DNA of 36,001 nt from Clostridia bacterium. GTDB taxonomy: Bacteria; Bacillota; Clostridia; Oscillospirales; CAG-272. This document shows, one piece after another, positions 25,916 through 34,139 of this stretch (position 1 is the first letter of the stretch; every line of letters begins with the position of its first letter). The notes beneath the pieces were generated by a model. The model did no database searches, was not told the DNA's origin, and was given only the letters and a program-made list of their open reading frames with translations. The DNA lies in NCBI GenBank assembly GCA_017415325.1, contig JAFQGY010000017.1, positions 1 to 36,001 on the forward strand, written 5' to 3'. A program made the translations under genes and the position numbers.

Positions 25916-25965
25916 GAAAACAGATATGGCAGAAACGAAGAACGATAAATATGAGGATGAGAAAT

Positions 25966-26895
25966 ATGGCGAACTTGATTCCAGAGTTATACAATATTCA
26001 TTACAGAGGGATCGTAGAGGAGTCGCTGCTCTTCGGGATCACCTGTGAATATAATGACCGGGAGAATGAATATCTTCTGGAGCAGAATACAGCCCGGCGG
26101 CATTACCATCCCTATTACGAACTGACCCTGGTCTGCAGCGGAAGTGTATTATTTGATGTAAACAACAAACTTTCACAGTATACCGTCGGCATGATCCATC
26201 TGGTACGTCCACAGGACCATCACACTATGTTCCGTACAGGACCGCTGCAGTATATATGCCTGAAATTCTATAGAGACATCATAGCCCCGGAAATCGTTGA
26301 TCTGCTGGACGCCTCCGCTGCTCCGCTGATCATCCATACAGAAGAACAGGCAGAAAGCTATATTGCAGAAGCACAACACCTTTGTACATTATATACGGAA
26401 GCGAAGTCGTCCCTTTCACAGCCCGAACTCCTGCAGTTGGAACTTCGTTTGAAAACCCAACTCTTTTTGATTCGGTTTTTAAATGCCTGGCAGAAAACAC
26501 ACTATGTCCCGCAGCAGCATGAAAGAAAAATCTCCTGTATCCATAAGGCTCTCGCATATATCCACGATCATTTTTCAGAAAACATTACACTTGCCCATGC
26601 TGCAGAAGCGGCAGAGATCTCTCCTAATTATCTAAGCTCCGTTTTCAGTTCTGAAATGCAAATGACTTTCTGGAACTACCTGACAAAATGCCGGTTGGAA
26701 AAAGCCAGAATAATGATCATGGACACGGATTATCTTATTTCTCAGATCGCATACGCCTGCGGATATCAATCGTATGATGGTTTTATCAAAGCATTTAAGA
26801 AACAATACAATGTTTCACCGACAGAATACAGAAATACATTAAAATGCTGCAATACATATACTATATCCCCTGTTGATCAGCCCGAAAACCAATAA
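25966..26895 (+). CDS. AraC-family transcriptional regulator (cupin N-domain)
   Basis: 309 residues from ATG 25966 (AGGA 8 bases upstream); an ATG five codons earlier (25951) is possible. The N-terminal half is a cupin-like ligand domain (RRHYHPYYELTLVCSGSVLF, VGMIHLVRPQDHHTMF). The C-terminal 100 residues are the double HTH of AraC proteins: AYIHDHFSENITLAHAAEAA, EISPNYLSSVFSSEM, then ISQIAYACGYQSYDGFIKAF and the closing FKKQYNVSPTEYRN. It is the only plus-strand gene of the sugar block and is divergent from the GH43/GH95/GH29 operon, so it very probably activates that operon in response to a sugar. Confidence 0.92.
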   Translation: MANLIPELYNIHYRGIVEESLLFGITCEYNDRENEYLLEQNTARRHYHPYYELTLVCSGSVLFDVNNKLSQYTVGMIHLVRPQDHHTMFRTGPLQYICLKFYRDIIAPEIVDLLDASAAPLIIHTEEQAESYIAEAQHLCTLYTEAKSSLSQPELLQLELRLKTQLFLIRFLNAWQKTHYVPQQHERKISCIHKALAYIHDHFSENITLAHAAEAAEISPNYLSSVFSSEMQMTFWNYLTKCRLEKARIMIMDTDYLISQIAYACGYQSYDGFIKAFKKQYNVSPTEYRNTLKCCNTYTISPVDQPENQ

Positions 26896-27090
26896 ACCAT
26901 ATTTACTTCAGACCGGCAAGGTGTGTTTATATCTCACCGCAGCAACCCAAAGATCCGTATGCAGGCATATAAATCAGCTGTTTTTGAACATCCGTATTCA
27001 ATTATCAACCGGAAGGAGTGCAGGATCACATATTCTGAAAAAATCTGATAATATGATTGTATTATTAGTATGATAACACAAAATTGGCTT
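26896..27090. other. Non-coding gap after the araC-like gene
   Basis: About 195 bases between the AraC stop and the second repeat copy. It contains no gene I can support and no clear terminator; base composition turns AT-rich from about 27,040 (AATCTGATAATATGATTG). Confidence 0.5.
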
Positions 27091-27116
27091 CATGTATACA
27101 AACCATTGGTCGAGTT
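27091..27116 (+). repeat. 26-bp imperfect direct repeat, copy 2
   Basis: Begins CATGTATACAAACCAT and ends TGGTCGAGTT; three mismatches to 15,497-15,522, same orientation. It lies 11 bases from the stop of the integrase remnant. The two copies frame 11.6 kb containing the whole fucosidase operon and its AraC gene. Confidence 0.7.
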
Positions 27117-27127
27117 TATGTGAGGTA

Positions 27128-27346
27128 CTAACATATAACTCTTTTACCGGATTGTTGTTCAATTGTTGCAGAGAGGCAAGTGGATTTTTGCGTTATAATC
27201 GGAGTCAGGTCATTCAGTTCATATTCACCAAGATTCGGGAGCAGGTGATGATTGATGATATCGGAATATCTTCCGCAGGTTTTATCTTTGGCGGACGGCT
27301 TCACATAGTTGGTCAGCCAATCTGCCAGCCAGTCTTTGTATAACAT
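27128..27346 (-). pseudogene. Tyrosine integrase N-terminal remnant
   Basis: 72 residues. MLYKDWLADWLTNYVKPSAK, then DKTCGRYSDIINHHLLPNLG, then EYELNDLTPIITQK: this is the arm/core-binding (SAM-like) N-terminal domain of a phage- or ICE-type tyrosine recombinase. After 'LTPII-x-Q' the family continues with a long helix and then the catalytic domain; here the sequence diverges (STCLSATIEQQSGKRVIC) and stops at TAG. The Arg-His-Arg-Tyr catalytic domain is absent, so the fragment cannot recombine DNA. It shows that a mobile element once had its end here. Confidence 0.8.
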
Positions 27347-27387
27347 ATTTCATCCTTTCGCATTTTTTATAGTATTGCCGGAAAATC

Positions 27388-27422
27388 AAAAGAGCCGAAC
27401 ATTTTCACCCGTTCGACTCTTT
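27388..27422 (-). terminator. Rho-independent terminator after the GyrI-like gene
   Basis: Minus strand: AAAGAGTCGAAC, a 10-base loop, then GTTCGGCTCTTTT. The stem is 12 bp with one mismatch and is followed by TTTTGATTTTC. It lies 37 bases after the stop of the gene at 27,460. Confidence 0.7.
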
Positions 27423-27459
27423 CTTCATCGTCAATAGTATTGGTTTAAAACTTCTTTAA

Positions 27460-28110
27460 TCAGTTTTCGTTTTTCCCGTTCTTTACAAAAAATCCTATAT
27501 CAAGTGCCTGATGGCCGTCTTCGTCGGGTTCAGCATAACGCGAAAGCACATAGCGTTCAAAAAACCAGTAGGCTCCATGTTCATCCGTCGTTATTGTATA
27601 ACCCTCATTTTCAAGTCGGATCGCTACCTCGGGTTCATGCGCATACAATTCCGCGTCAAATCCATGCAGCTGGCAGATACCGAGTGTTGATTCCGGAAAA
27701 TCGTAAGAGATGAAGCCTTCCGGTACAGGCGTATCAGCGGGAACAAACATGCCTACCGCATAAACGAAGGGATCATCGCCGCAGCATCTCATAAGTCCCA
27801 CATAACTGTCACTGTCATCCCATGTGATCGGCGATACAATATTCCTGCTGATAATCTCGGGTTGGTTTTCATTAAAAAATATATCCCAGCAATGACCGAA
27901 GGAGCCGTTTATTCTGTCTTTATTGCCGTAACATTTTCCGATAAAGCGGAACGCAGGATATTTTTCGGCGTATGTCTTATGAAACAAGTGATCTGCCGAA
28001 TTGTTTTTCGGAGAAAAATCTTTAAATATCTCATAAACCGTTACGATTTCCGGCTTCTTCGGGCCGTATAATTTCGGATCAAAACTGTTCTGTTTTGCTG
28101 TTTCTGCCAT
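27460..28110 (-). CDS. GyrI-like small-molecule-binding domain protein
   Basis: 216 residues without any HTH. It resembles the effector-binding (GyrI-like/AraC_E_bind) fold: KYPAFRFIGKCYGNKDRING, WDIFFNENQPEII, FVYAVGMFVPADTPVPEGFI, then FPESTLGICQLHGFDAELYA and a closing DIGFFVKNGK. Stand-alone GyrI-like proteins bind small hydrophobic or cationic compounds, and some hydrolyse or sequester them; a function cannot be assigned here. It follows the AraC-GyrI gene (28,190) by 79 bases on the same strand, with a palindrome between, so the pair is probably co-regulated. It has its own terminator. Confidence 0.7.
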   Translation of the reverse strand: MAETAKQNSFDPKLYGPKKPEIVTVYEIFKDFSPKNNSADHLFHKTYAEKYPAFRFIGKCYGNKDRINGSFGHCWDIFFNENQPEIISRNIVSPITWDDSDSYVGLMRCCGDDPFVYAVGMFVPADTPVPEGFISYDFPESTLGICQLHGFDAELYAHEPEVAIRLENEGYTITTDEHGAYWFFERYVLSRYAEPDEDGHQALDIGFFVKNGKNEN

Positions 28111-28144
28111 GTTCTCTCTTTCTGTAATTCGGACTGCGCATATC

Positions 28145-28166
28145 TTGTAATATGATCATATCACAA
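28145..28166. promoter_or_regulatory. 22-bp near-perfect palindrome, likely operator
   Basis: Half-site TTGTAATATGA is followed by TCATATCACAA; the halves are inverted copies with one mismatched pair. It lies in the 79-base gap upstream of the GyrI-like gene and downstream of the AraC-GyrI gene. The even symmetry suits a dimeric regulator rather than the direct repeats typical of AraC proteins. Confidence 0.5.
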
Positions 28167-28189
28167 CTCACAGAAAAAAACTTATCAAA

Positions 28190-29437
28190 TCATACAGGAT
28201 TTACAGGGCAGACAAGCTTCATATCGGTACGGTCGTCGGTGACAGTGAATATCTCAACCGGCTCTGCGCTCTTTCGGATGTGGTTCTCATGCATCCACTG
28301 ATTGACAATATGTGCGGTATCTTCGGGATCACCGAGACCGTTTTGCTCATAGACCACGCATAGAGAATCAATACTGAATGATACGAAGGCTTCACTGTTT
28401 ATATTAAGCTGCTCCGATATGCGGACACCGCAGGTACAGAATTCTCCGTTTCTGATTCTGAGAAGCTCTGTCGGTGAGGTCATTGCGTACGGAAAGTATT
28501 CGCTTATATATCGGATGATCTTCTCACTTGCTGTCTTTTCCGCATTCCGCCCATGTTCCCGACAGACCAGAAAGTTCGCTTTATAATTTGCAAGAATCAG
28601 TTTACTGTAATCATCACGCTTGATGACCGGCAGATACAGCTTTAAACGGTACGGAACGGTGCTGCCGTTTTTGTAGAGATATTCTTCATAATATTGCAGT
28701 TCGAAATCTTCATTATTGGCTCCAGCATACCTGTACATACTGCCGGGGAGCCATTTGTTATAAAGATAGTCCCACGAATCGGAGATTTTTTCCTCATGAT
28801 TTGTGGTTGAAGTGACTGCGGCAGTTACAGAATAGCTCTCATGAACCGATGATACAATAAATCCATCTGTGTTAATCCGGTCAATGTATTCATGATCGAC
28901 AAACAGCCGATAGGAAAAATGCGTGCCATGCTGTTTTCCGTTTCTGCCAAACAGACAGCCGGTGTATGCAGGATTTTTGCCGAGGAAAAGCTCAACCGCA
29001 TGAGTTTCAATGTCGCTGAGGCGTGTACTGAGGTATATTAACTCCACAGTTTTCGGTACGGTATGCTGTATGACCAAAACTGGCAGAACAGCGGCTCCGT
29101 CATATTGCGGAAAGAAATACTGCATGTTCCCTTTTTTATATTCTGATGCAGTAATACCAAGGATCGCCTTGATCTCACGGCAAAAAGACTGCTGTGATGA
29201 ATATCCGCAGGCATGCGATATTTCGGTCAGGCTTTTTTGGGAAGCTGTGATCAGTGACAGCGCAATCGAAAGTCTGCGGCGGCGTATATATTCGTTAGGC
29301 GTATATCCCACCGCAGAAACAAAATCATTATACAGCTTCATACGGGAAGCAGGATAATCATCTTTGTCACTGATATTAGAGTCTGTCAGGTGCTGTTCGA
29401 TGTTTTGTATATATGTTTTCAGATAATAATCCGCCAT
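28190..29437 (-). CDS. AraC-type HTH fused to two GyrI-like effector domains
   Basis: 415 residues. Residues about 15-102 are the AraC double HTH: SRMKLYNDFVSAVGYTPNEY, RRRRLSIALSLITASQKSLT, EISHACGYSSQQSFCREIKA, with the usual closing ILGITASEYKKG. The remaining about 310 residues are long enough for two GyrI-like modules. The first is about 120-270 (LPVLVIQHTVPKTVELIYLS, HFSYRLFVDHEYI); the second is about 270-415 (PYRLKLYLPVIKR, FVSFSIDSLCVVYEQNGLGD, EIFTVTDDRTDMKLVCPV). Standard AraC-GyrI regulators (Rob, SoxS-like) have one module and are about 290 residues. It probably senses a compound and controls the neighbouring GyrI-like gene. The ribosome site is weak. Promoter at 29,487-29,515. 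Confidence 0.75.
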   Translation of the reverse strand: MADYYLKTYIQNIEQHLTDSNISDKDDYPASRMKLYNDFVSAVGYTPNEYIRRRRLSIALSLITASQKSLTEISHACGYSSQQSFCREIKAILGITASEYKKGNMQYFFPQYDGAAVLPVLVIQHTVPKTVELIYLSTRLSDIETHAVELFLGKNPAYTGCLFGRNGKQHGTHFSYRLFVDHEYIDRINTDGFIVSSVHESYSVTAAVTSTTNHEEKISDSWDYLYNKWLPGSMYRYAGANNEDFELQYYEEYLYKNGSTVPYRLKLYLPVIKRDDYSKLILANYKANFLVCREHGRNAEKTASEKIIRYISEYFPYAMTSPTELLRIRNGEFCTCGVRISEQLNINSEAFVSFSIDSLCVVYEQNGLGDPEDTAHIVNQWMHENHIRKSAEPVEIFTVTDDRTDMKLVCPVNPV

Positions 29438-29486
29438 GATATCACATCTCTATGTTAAAACTTTATTCTGCACGATTGTACCAAAA

Positions 29487-29515
29487 ATTATATCATAGTT
29501 TCAACAGAAAAACAA
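29487..29515 (-). promoter_or_regulatory. Promoter of the AraC-GyrI gene
   Basis: Minus strand: -35 TTGTTT (29,515-29,510), 17 bases, then a perfect -10 TATAAT (29,492-29,487), about 50 bases before the start codon. Confidence 0.6.
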
Positions 29516-29545
29516 TATAGAAAAATTCATCTTATAAACCGGTAA

Positions 29546-29800
29546 TTATTTACACCGATATACATTACTCGTCTTGCCCCCATTCTTCCGCCGACGATTC
29601 TCCTTCACCACATATCCCTTTTTCACAAGTTCCTCAATCGCCCGCTTCACCGTAGAAACACTGCACTTGTTATCCAGCGCAATCGTCCGATGCGAGGGGA
29701 AACAGTTTTCATGCTTCCCCTGCCGGTCACGCAGATAGCGGTAGATCGTCACCGCCTTGGACGAAACCTCATCCCGGTATATCATTTCGAACTCCCTCAT
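29546..29800 (-). CDS. Small winged helix-turn-helix protein of the conjugative element
   Basis: 84 residues. YRYLRDRQGKHENCFPSHRT, IALDNKCSVSTVKRAIEELV, KKGYVVKENRRRKNGGKTSN: a winged HTH of the HTH_36 type, as in replication-initiator and plasmid or ICE regulators, with a basic wing. The gene overlaps the 3' end of the coupling-protein frame by 32 bases. AAGGAG lies 9 bases before ATG 29800; a second start (ATG 29785) with AGGGAG 6 bases upstream is equally good. It is the last gene of the transfer block. Role probably regulation or replication control; not certain. Confidence 0.75.
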   Translation of the reverse strand: MREFEMIYRDEVSSKAVTIYRYLRDRQGKHENCFPSHRTIALDNKCSVSTVKRAIEELVKKGYVVKENRRRKNGGKTSNVYRCK

Positions 29801-31643
29801 CGTATATTACTCCTTCCTCAGCGAAATCATGCGCTTCTTCCATGACTGCGCTGATATCATCCTCTTTCAGTTTTTCACTCTGCCGCGGTTTATGGAACCG
29901 ACCGTTGTTTTCCGGACGATGTACCTTTCCAGCTGCGGCAGATTCTTTTTGTTCCTCTTTCTTCGCGGGATAGATTTCGTCCATCTTCTTCTGCAAATCT
30001 TCCTTCCGGGCATATGCCACAATGCGGTTCCCCTTGTCCGGCACATCATATAGTTCATCCGGAAAGACAATCCCCCACTCGAAGAACAGCTTCAGTTTTA
30101 CCTGCATCGGGTATGCGCCGGTCTTTGTCACCACAAACGTACCCTTCGGCAGGCTTTTCAATTCATCCGGAGTCATGAGCGCCCTCTCAATCATCTGCAA
30201 CGATTGGGAGGGATCGTTTTTTCCTCGGCTGATGGAGCCGGACTGTACTGTTCGTGTACCAAGGGATTTTGACAGACGTTCCGCTGATTCACTGTTGGGA
30301 GCGAAGCCGCCGAATACCGTGAGCTGCGTATTGTCTACGATGATTTCTTCGCCCTCTCTGCCATAGTTTTTCGTAAGCTGTGCGAAGGACTGGATGATCG
30401 CCACAATACTGCATCGGCGGGAACGGGATGCCGAGAACATGACTTCCGCATCGCTGATCTTCGGAATGGTTCCGAACTCGTCGAGGTACATCATCACACG
30501 GTTCGGCAGCTTCCCGCCATGTTCATCGGCGACGGCGAGGATCTCACGATAGAGCTGCTGAACAATCAGCGACACCATAAAGTGTTTGCTGCTGTCTTCT
30601 TCGGGAAGCACGATGAAGATGGCAGATTTTGTTTTGCAGAATCGCTCGGCATCAATGGCAGTATCGAAACAGAGAATCTGCTCGAGCTCACTGTCGAGAA
30701 ATGTGTTCAGACGGGACAGAGCCGTAGACATAACCGATGCCATTGCCTGCTCACCGGTATTCATCGCCGCACCTGCGAACCATCTCGCTTTGTGTTCTTC
30801 CGGAAGCTGATTGATGAGCATCTGGAACTGGGATTTGCCTTTTGTTTTCGAAGGTGCAAGCAAATCCTATATGATCTTGAACACCGATACAATGTGTCTG
30901 GTTTCCGGCGGACAGAATTCCGCTACCAGCAGGATCGATGATGTCAAAAGTCCTTCCGCAGCATCGTAGAAGAAAGCGTTCTGCCCGAAGGAGGTACTCT
31001 CCATGCCGGAGGTGATGATCGTCTTCGAGATGATCTTCGCATACTTTTCCGCCTTGGCTTTGTAGGCCAGATTGTTCGGCTCGGCTTTCCACAAGTCCAT
31101 ATACTTGTTTACCAGATGGAGCAGGTTGTTGCCGTCTGACTTGGTAGGATTACGGAGGTCGATGACTGCCACGTTATAACCGTAATATTCTTTGGCGATC
31201 TTACCGTAGTGACGGAACAGGTCGCCTTTCGTATCGGATGTGATAAAACTCATTCCGCTGGCACAGGCGTATTCCAGATTCGGGTACAGAAAATACGCCG
31301 TCTTGCCGACACCTGCCGCTCCGATCATCAGCGCATGAACGTCGCCGGTGTCCACCATTGCCGTTGCACCGGATGAAGCATAGTTGCATCCGACTACGAT
31401 GCCCTGCTGGTTTGTCTGCGGTAGATTCTGTCCCTTGCGCCACTTCTTCGGCTCGTAGGGAATGTGGAGATAGATCTGCTTGATTTCGTCCTTTCTTGCC
31501 CATCGAGCTGTACCGTGCTGACCATCGCCTACGGTTTTGGATTTGATGTTGTTGAGATTGTAAATTCGTGATGCCACGGTGATTGCGCCAAACACAACCA
31601 CCATTGCGATAAACACCACAATCAAAGTTCCGATCTGCGTCAT
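29769..31643 (-). pseudogene. VirD4/TraG-type coupling protein split by an in-frame TAG
   Basis: One continuous frame of 624 residues interrupted only at codon 259 (TAG, 30,867-30,869). Residues 5-25 form one membrane segment (GTLIVVFIAMVVVFGA). Walker A is MIGAAGVGKTAYF (106-118), and Walker B is RVMMYLDEFGTIPK after the stop (about 382-395). VDNTQLTVFGGFAP and later motifs match type IV coupling proteins, the ATPases that deliver the relaxase-DNA complex to the transfer channel. Around the stop it reads FKII-TAG-DLLAPSK; relatives would be expected to have Gln there, one base (CAG) away. Only the first 258 residues, with Walker A but not Walker B, would be made. Its start overlaps the Toprim gene by 4 bases (ATGA). 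The mutation is recent, since no other damage is seen. Confidence 0.88.
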
Positions 31644-32515
31644 GTGTGCTTCTCCCTTCGGCAGATTTTCAGATCCTCATCCCAGTCCTTGTTCTGCGGT
31701 GTGAGGATTTTTACTTTGCTGTATCCAAGATCGTACAGCTGCTGGCGGATCCGCTGGCCTGCATTCTGTCCGGCTTCATCGTTGTCAAGGCACAGCACAA
31801 CTTTTTTCAGATTCGGATTTACTTTCAGCCGATACAGCAGAGCACGCTCGGATACAGAACACAGTGCCACATATGAATGACTCTGCCAATCCTCCGGATG
31901 CAGGGAAATGAACGCCAACATATCAATTGGTGCTTCAAATACAAACATCCATTCATCCTCACCGTTGTGATGGAACGAATACTCCGCCTGACTGCCCGCG
32001 ACAGTCTGCTTGAAACTGCCGCAGACAGAACGCCGGTGACAGTGCTTCGGAATTCCGTCTTCGTCCAGTCCGAGGAAAATGCAGTTGTGGAACTTTGCAT
32101 CCTCATACAGAGTCCCGGCATAAGCAAAATGTGAAACCACTATCGGATCAATTCCGCGCTCCCGGACAAGGTAGTCTTTCACGGTATCCATGTCGGTGTG
32201 GTGTGTAGGCAGGACAAGTTCTTTTTGCTCCTTTGGGATTTCTTCCACCGTATGGCAATCCGATACCATGCCGCCCAGCAGTTCACGGATGGCATCCTGA
32301 AACGACAGCGCAAAATACCGCATGACGAACTTCACGGCATACCCTCCTTTGGATTCATAGTGCGTGTACCACCGGCAGCCGTCGATCCAGACCTGATGCT
32401 TCTCCCACAGCATTTGCTTTCCGCGCTTTTTCAGTACCTCACCGTGGGCATAAAGAAAAGTGGCAATATCGCAGTGATTCGCCGCCTGAATTTGTTTGTC
32501 AGTATAGTGTGGCAT
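31640..32515 (-). CDS. DUF3991/Toprim-domain protein (primase-like)
   Basis: 291 residues. The N-terminal region (MPHYTDKQIQAANHCDIATF, then QMLWEKHQVWIDGCRWYTHY) is the DUF3991/zinc-finger-less primase-associated region. The C-terminal half is a Toprim fold: MFVFEAPIDMLAF with the catalytic Glu (E194) and VVLCLDNDEAGQ with the D-x-D pair (D244, D246) for metal binding. Such proteins in ICEs and plasmids are thought to prime the transferred strand or assist replication. AAGGAG precedes the ATG; 9 bases separate it from the relaxase stop. It overlaps the coupling-protein start by ATGA, so the two are translationally coupled. Confidence 0.85.
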   Translation of the reverse strand: MPHYTDKQIQAANHCDIATFLYAHGEVLKKRGKQMLWEKHQVWIDGCRWYTHYESKGGYAVKFVMRYFALSFQDAIRELLGGMVSDCHTVEEIPKEQKELVLPTHHTDMDTVKDYLVRERGIDPIVVSHFAYAGTLYEDAKFHNCIFLGLDEDGIPKHCHRRSVCGSFKQTVAGSQAEYSFHHNGEDEWMFVFEAPIDMLAFISLHPEDWQSHSYVALCSVSERALLYRLKVNPNLKKVVLCLDNDEAGQNAGQRIRQQLYDLGYSKVKILTPQNKDWDEDLKICRREKHT

Positions 32516-32524
32516 AGTTCTCCT

Positions 32525-33691
32525 TTACATTTTCAACCGTATCCCTCGTTTCTTTGCGGCGATCTCACGGCGGAGTTTGCTGTCCACCGCAAGTTCGGGA
32601 TGCAGGGCAAGCTGACCGTTGATTCGGTCTTCGATGATTCTGCTGGCATCTTTCATAACACGGGTAATCGCCGTGACGGGAAGGTGGGACGATGTTGTAT
32701 CTCCTGAAGAAGAAACCCGCTGTGTTGTATCTTCCGTCTGCTGCTCGGAAGCCAACTTCAACGCTTCACGAACCACCGCATTCCGGATTGGCTTGAATGT
32801 TTCTTCCTGTGACAGCGGTTTCTGCGGCGGCAGGTGTTTCGTGTAACTTTTCAGAATCACATACTTCGATTCGTACCAGAGATCGTACAGCCGCCTGATG
32901 TCTTCATCCTCGCATAGTGCATCGGTGATCTCATTCACCATTGATTTCAGCTCCGGCGGCAGAAAAGCGTACACCTTTTTTCCGTTCAGCGTTTTCATCT
33001 TCTCCGCAAGCTCCTGCATCATCTGAATCAGTTTCAGATTATCACAGGTTCCATTCTGAATCCGCATGACCAGTTCGGCAATTTCATCCCGTGCGATTTT
33101 CGTCAGTTCATCCCGCTGTTTCGTCTGCGCCTGATAGATGCTGTCCAGTTCATGCCGGAAGATTTCCGTAGCGAAAGTAGACTTGATATGCTCGAGACCT
33201 TTTTTCGTAAGGTATCCTTCATACGCCGGATCGGTGGAATACAGCAGCACATGAATATGCGGATGGCTTGCTTCGTTGTGGAAGGCACCGTACCATTTCA
33301 GATGCTCCGGCGGGATTCCGAACTGCTTTGCCAATTCCATTTTCTGTGTCCGCATGAAGGATCGCCACCGTTCTGCGCAGTTGAATCCGGTGGCTTCCGC
33401 ATCTTCACGGGATAACGAGATAATGAGCGTGCTGACTCTGCCCTGATGCTGATTCAGTTTTTCACGTTCCGTATCCATTACCAGTGACTCCCCCTCGTCT
33501 GAGAACAAACCGTTCGCACCGAACTTTTCAACTCTCGGTCGTGTACCAATGTAGTCGAGGTAGGTCTTTTCTTCCGTGAGTTTTTCCACACCATCTCTTG
33601 TGCCGATGTAGTTCAGGTAGTTGGACGCTCGTCCCGCTTTCGCTGTACTGTTGTTCCAGTACCGCCACTTGATCATCAGCGGAACCTTCAT
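32525..33691 (-). CDS. MobP-type relaxase (MobP3-like)
   Basis: 388 residues. Motif III is WYGAFHNEASHPHIHVLLYS with H138, H143, H145 and H147, the metal-binding histidines. Candidate catalytic tyrosines are in the N-terminal NYLNYIGTRDGVEKL and TYLDYIGTRPRVEKF (Y25, Y28, Y44, Y47). The catalytic domain fills about residues 1-200; the rest is helical, including a coiled-coil-like region (LIQMMQELAEKMKTLNGKK). The enzyme nicks oriT and stays bound to the 5' end during conjugation. It overlaps the RHH gene by 4 bases (ATGA), and the probable oriT lies just upstream. ATG 33691 is kept as the start; ATG five codons later is possible. Confidence 0.88.
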   Translation of the reverse strand: MKVPLMIKWRYWNNSTAKAGRASNYLNYIGTRDGVEKLTEEKTYLDYIGTRPRVEKFGANGLFSDEGESLVMDTEREKLNQHQGRVSTLIISLSREDAEATGFNCAERWRSFMRTQKMELAKQFGIPPEHLKWYGAFHNEASHPHIHVLLYSTDPAYEGYLTKKGLEHIKSTFATEIFRHELDSIYQAQTKQRDELTKIARDEIAELVMRIQNGTCDNLKLIQMMQELAEKMKTLNGKKVYAFLPPELKSMVNEITDALCEDEDIRRLYDLWYESKYVILKSYTKHLPPQKPLSQEETFKPIRNAVVREALKLASEQQTEDTTQRVSSSGDTTSSHLPVTAITRVMKDASRIIEDRINGQLALHPELAVDSKLRREIAAKKRGIRLKM

Positions 33692-34095
33692 CGTCTCGCC
33701 GCCTTTTCATCATGCAGAGCGACTGTGAAGGATTTCGCTCTGCGGTTTTCGTCAACATAATTCACTGCCATTTTGCGGAGCAGTGCAACTTCCTCGTCGG
33801 TCATGTCTGCAAGATTCGCCGCGAACAGAACCGACAGCATGGACAAGCTGATGTCCTGACTGCGGAAGTGGGAAAAGATCCGCCCCTCCATGTCGCTGAC
33901 GATGGCTTTCATGGTGCGGATGATTTCTTCGCCGAGAAACGCCTGGTTGGATTCGGTGTCAAGAACACTGCAGTAAAAATTCACAGCCGCTTCGACGAAT
34001 TCGGAACGGCTGCGCTTGTCTGCGGAGACCAGATGGGAATCAATCTTTTCGCTGGTATCCGGATGGAGGTAGAACGTATAATCATGTTTTCTCAT
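33688..34095 (-). CDS. Ribbon-helix-helix accessory protein of the relaxosome
   Basis: 135 residues from ATG 34095 (AAGAAAGAAATACT upstream). A frame extends 70 codons further up, but that part lies in the oriT/operator region and reads as non-protein (Arg-rich, no domain). Residues 1-45 are a CopG/MetJ-like RHH: RKHDYTFYLHPDTSEKIDSH, then RSRSEFVEAAVNFYCSVLD. The C-terminal part is helical (EEIIRTMKAIVSDMEGRIFS, MTDEEVALLRKMAVNYVDEN). Such proteins bind near oriT, help the relaxase and repress their own operon. A triple half-site array lies 17 bases upstream of the start. ATGA overlap with the relaxase gene. Confidence 0.8.
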   Translation of the reverse strand: MRKHDYTFYLHPDTSEKIDSHLVSADKRSRSEFVEAAVNFYCSVLDTESNQAFLGEEIIRTMKAIVSDMEGRIFSHFRSQDISLSMLSVLFAANLADMTDEEVALLRKMAVNYVDENRRAKSFTVALHDEKAARR

Positions 34096-34111
34096 AGTAT
34101 TTCTTTCTTCA

Positions 34112-34129
34112 GGAGATATCTCCGGAGAT
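34112..34129. promoter_or_regulatory. Alternating half-site array, likely RHH operator
   Basis: GGAGAT-ATCTCC-GGAGAT: three 6-bp half-sites in alternating orientation, forming two overlapping perfect 12-bp palindromes. It begins 17 bases upstream of the RHH gene's ATG. Arrays like this suit cooperative binding of RHH dimers. Confidence 0.65.
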
Positions 34130-34139
34130 GATATAAATA

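Noticed and set aside
30867..30869. Reassignment of TAG to Gln in this genome
   Set aside because: Intact genes here end in TAA or TGA, which made it tempting. But remnants with natural-looking ends (esterase stub, URO-D tail) finish with TAG, and other broken genes carry TAA and TGA stops, so ordinary decay explains the data.
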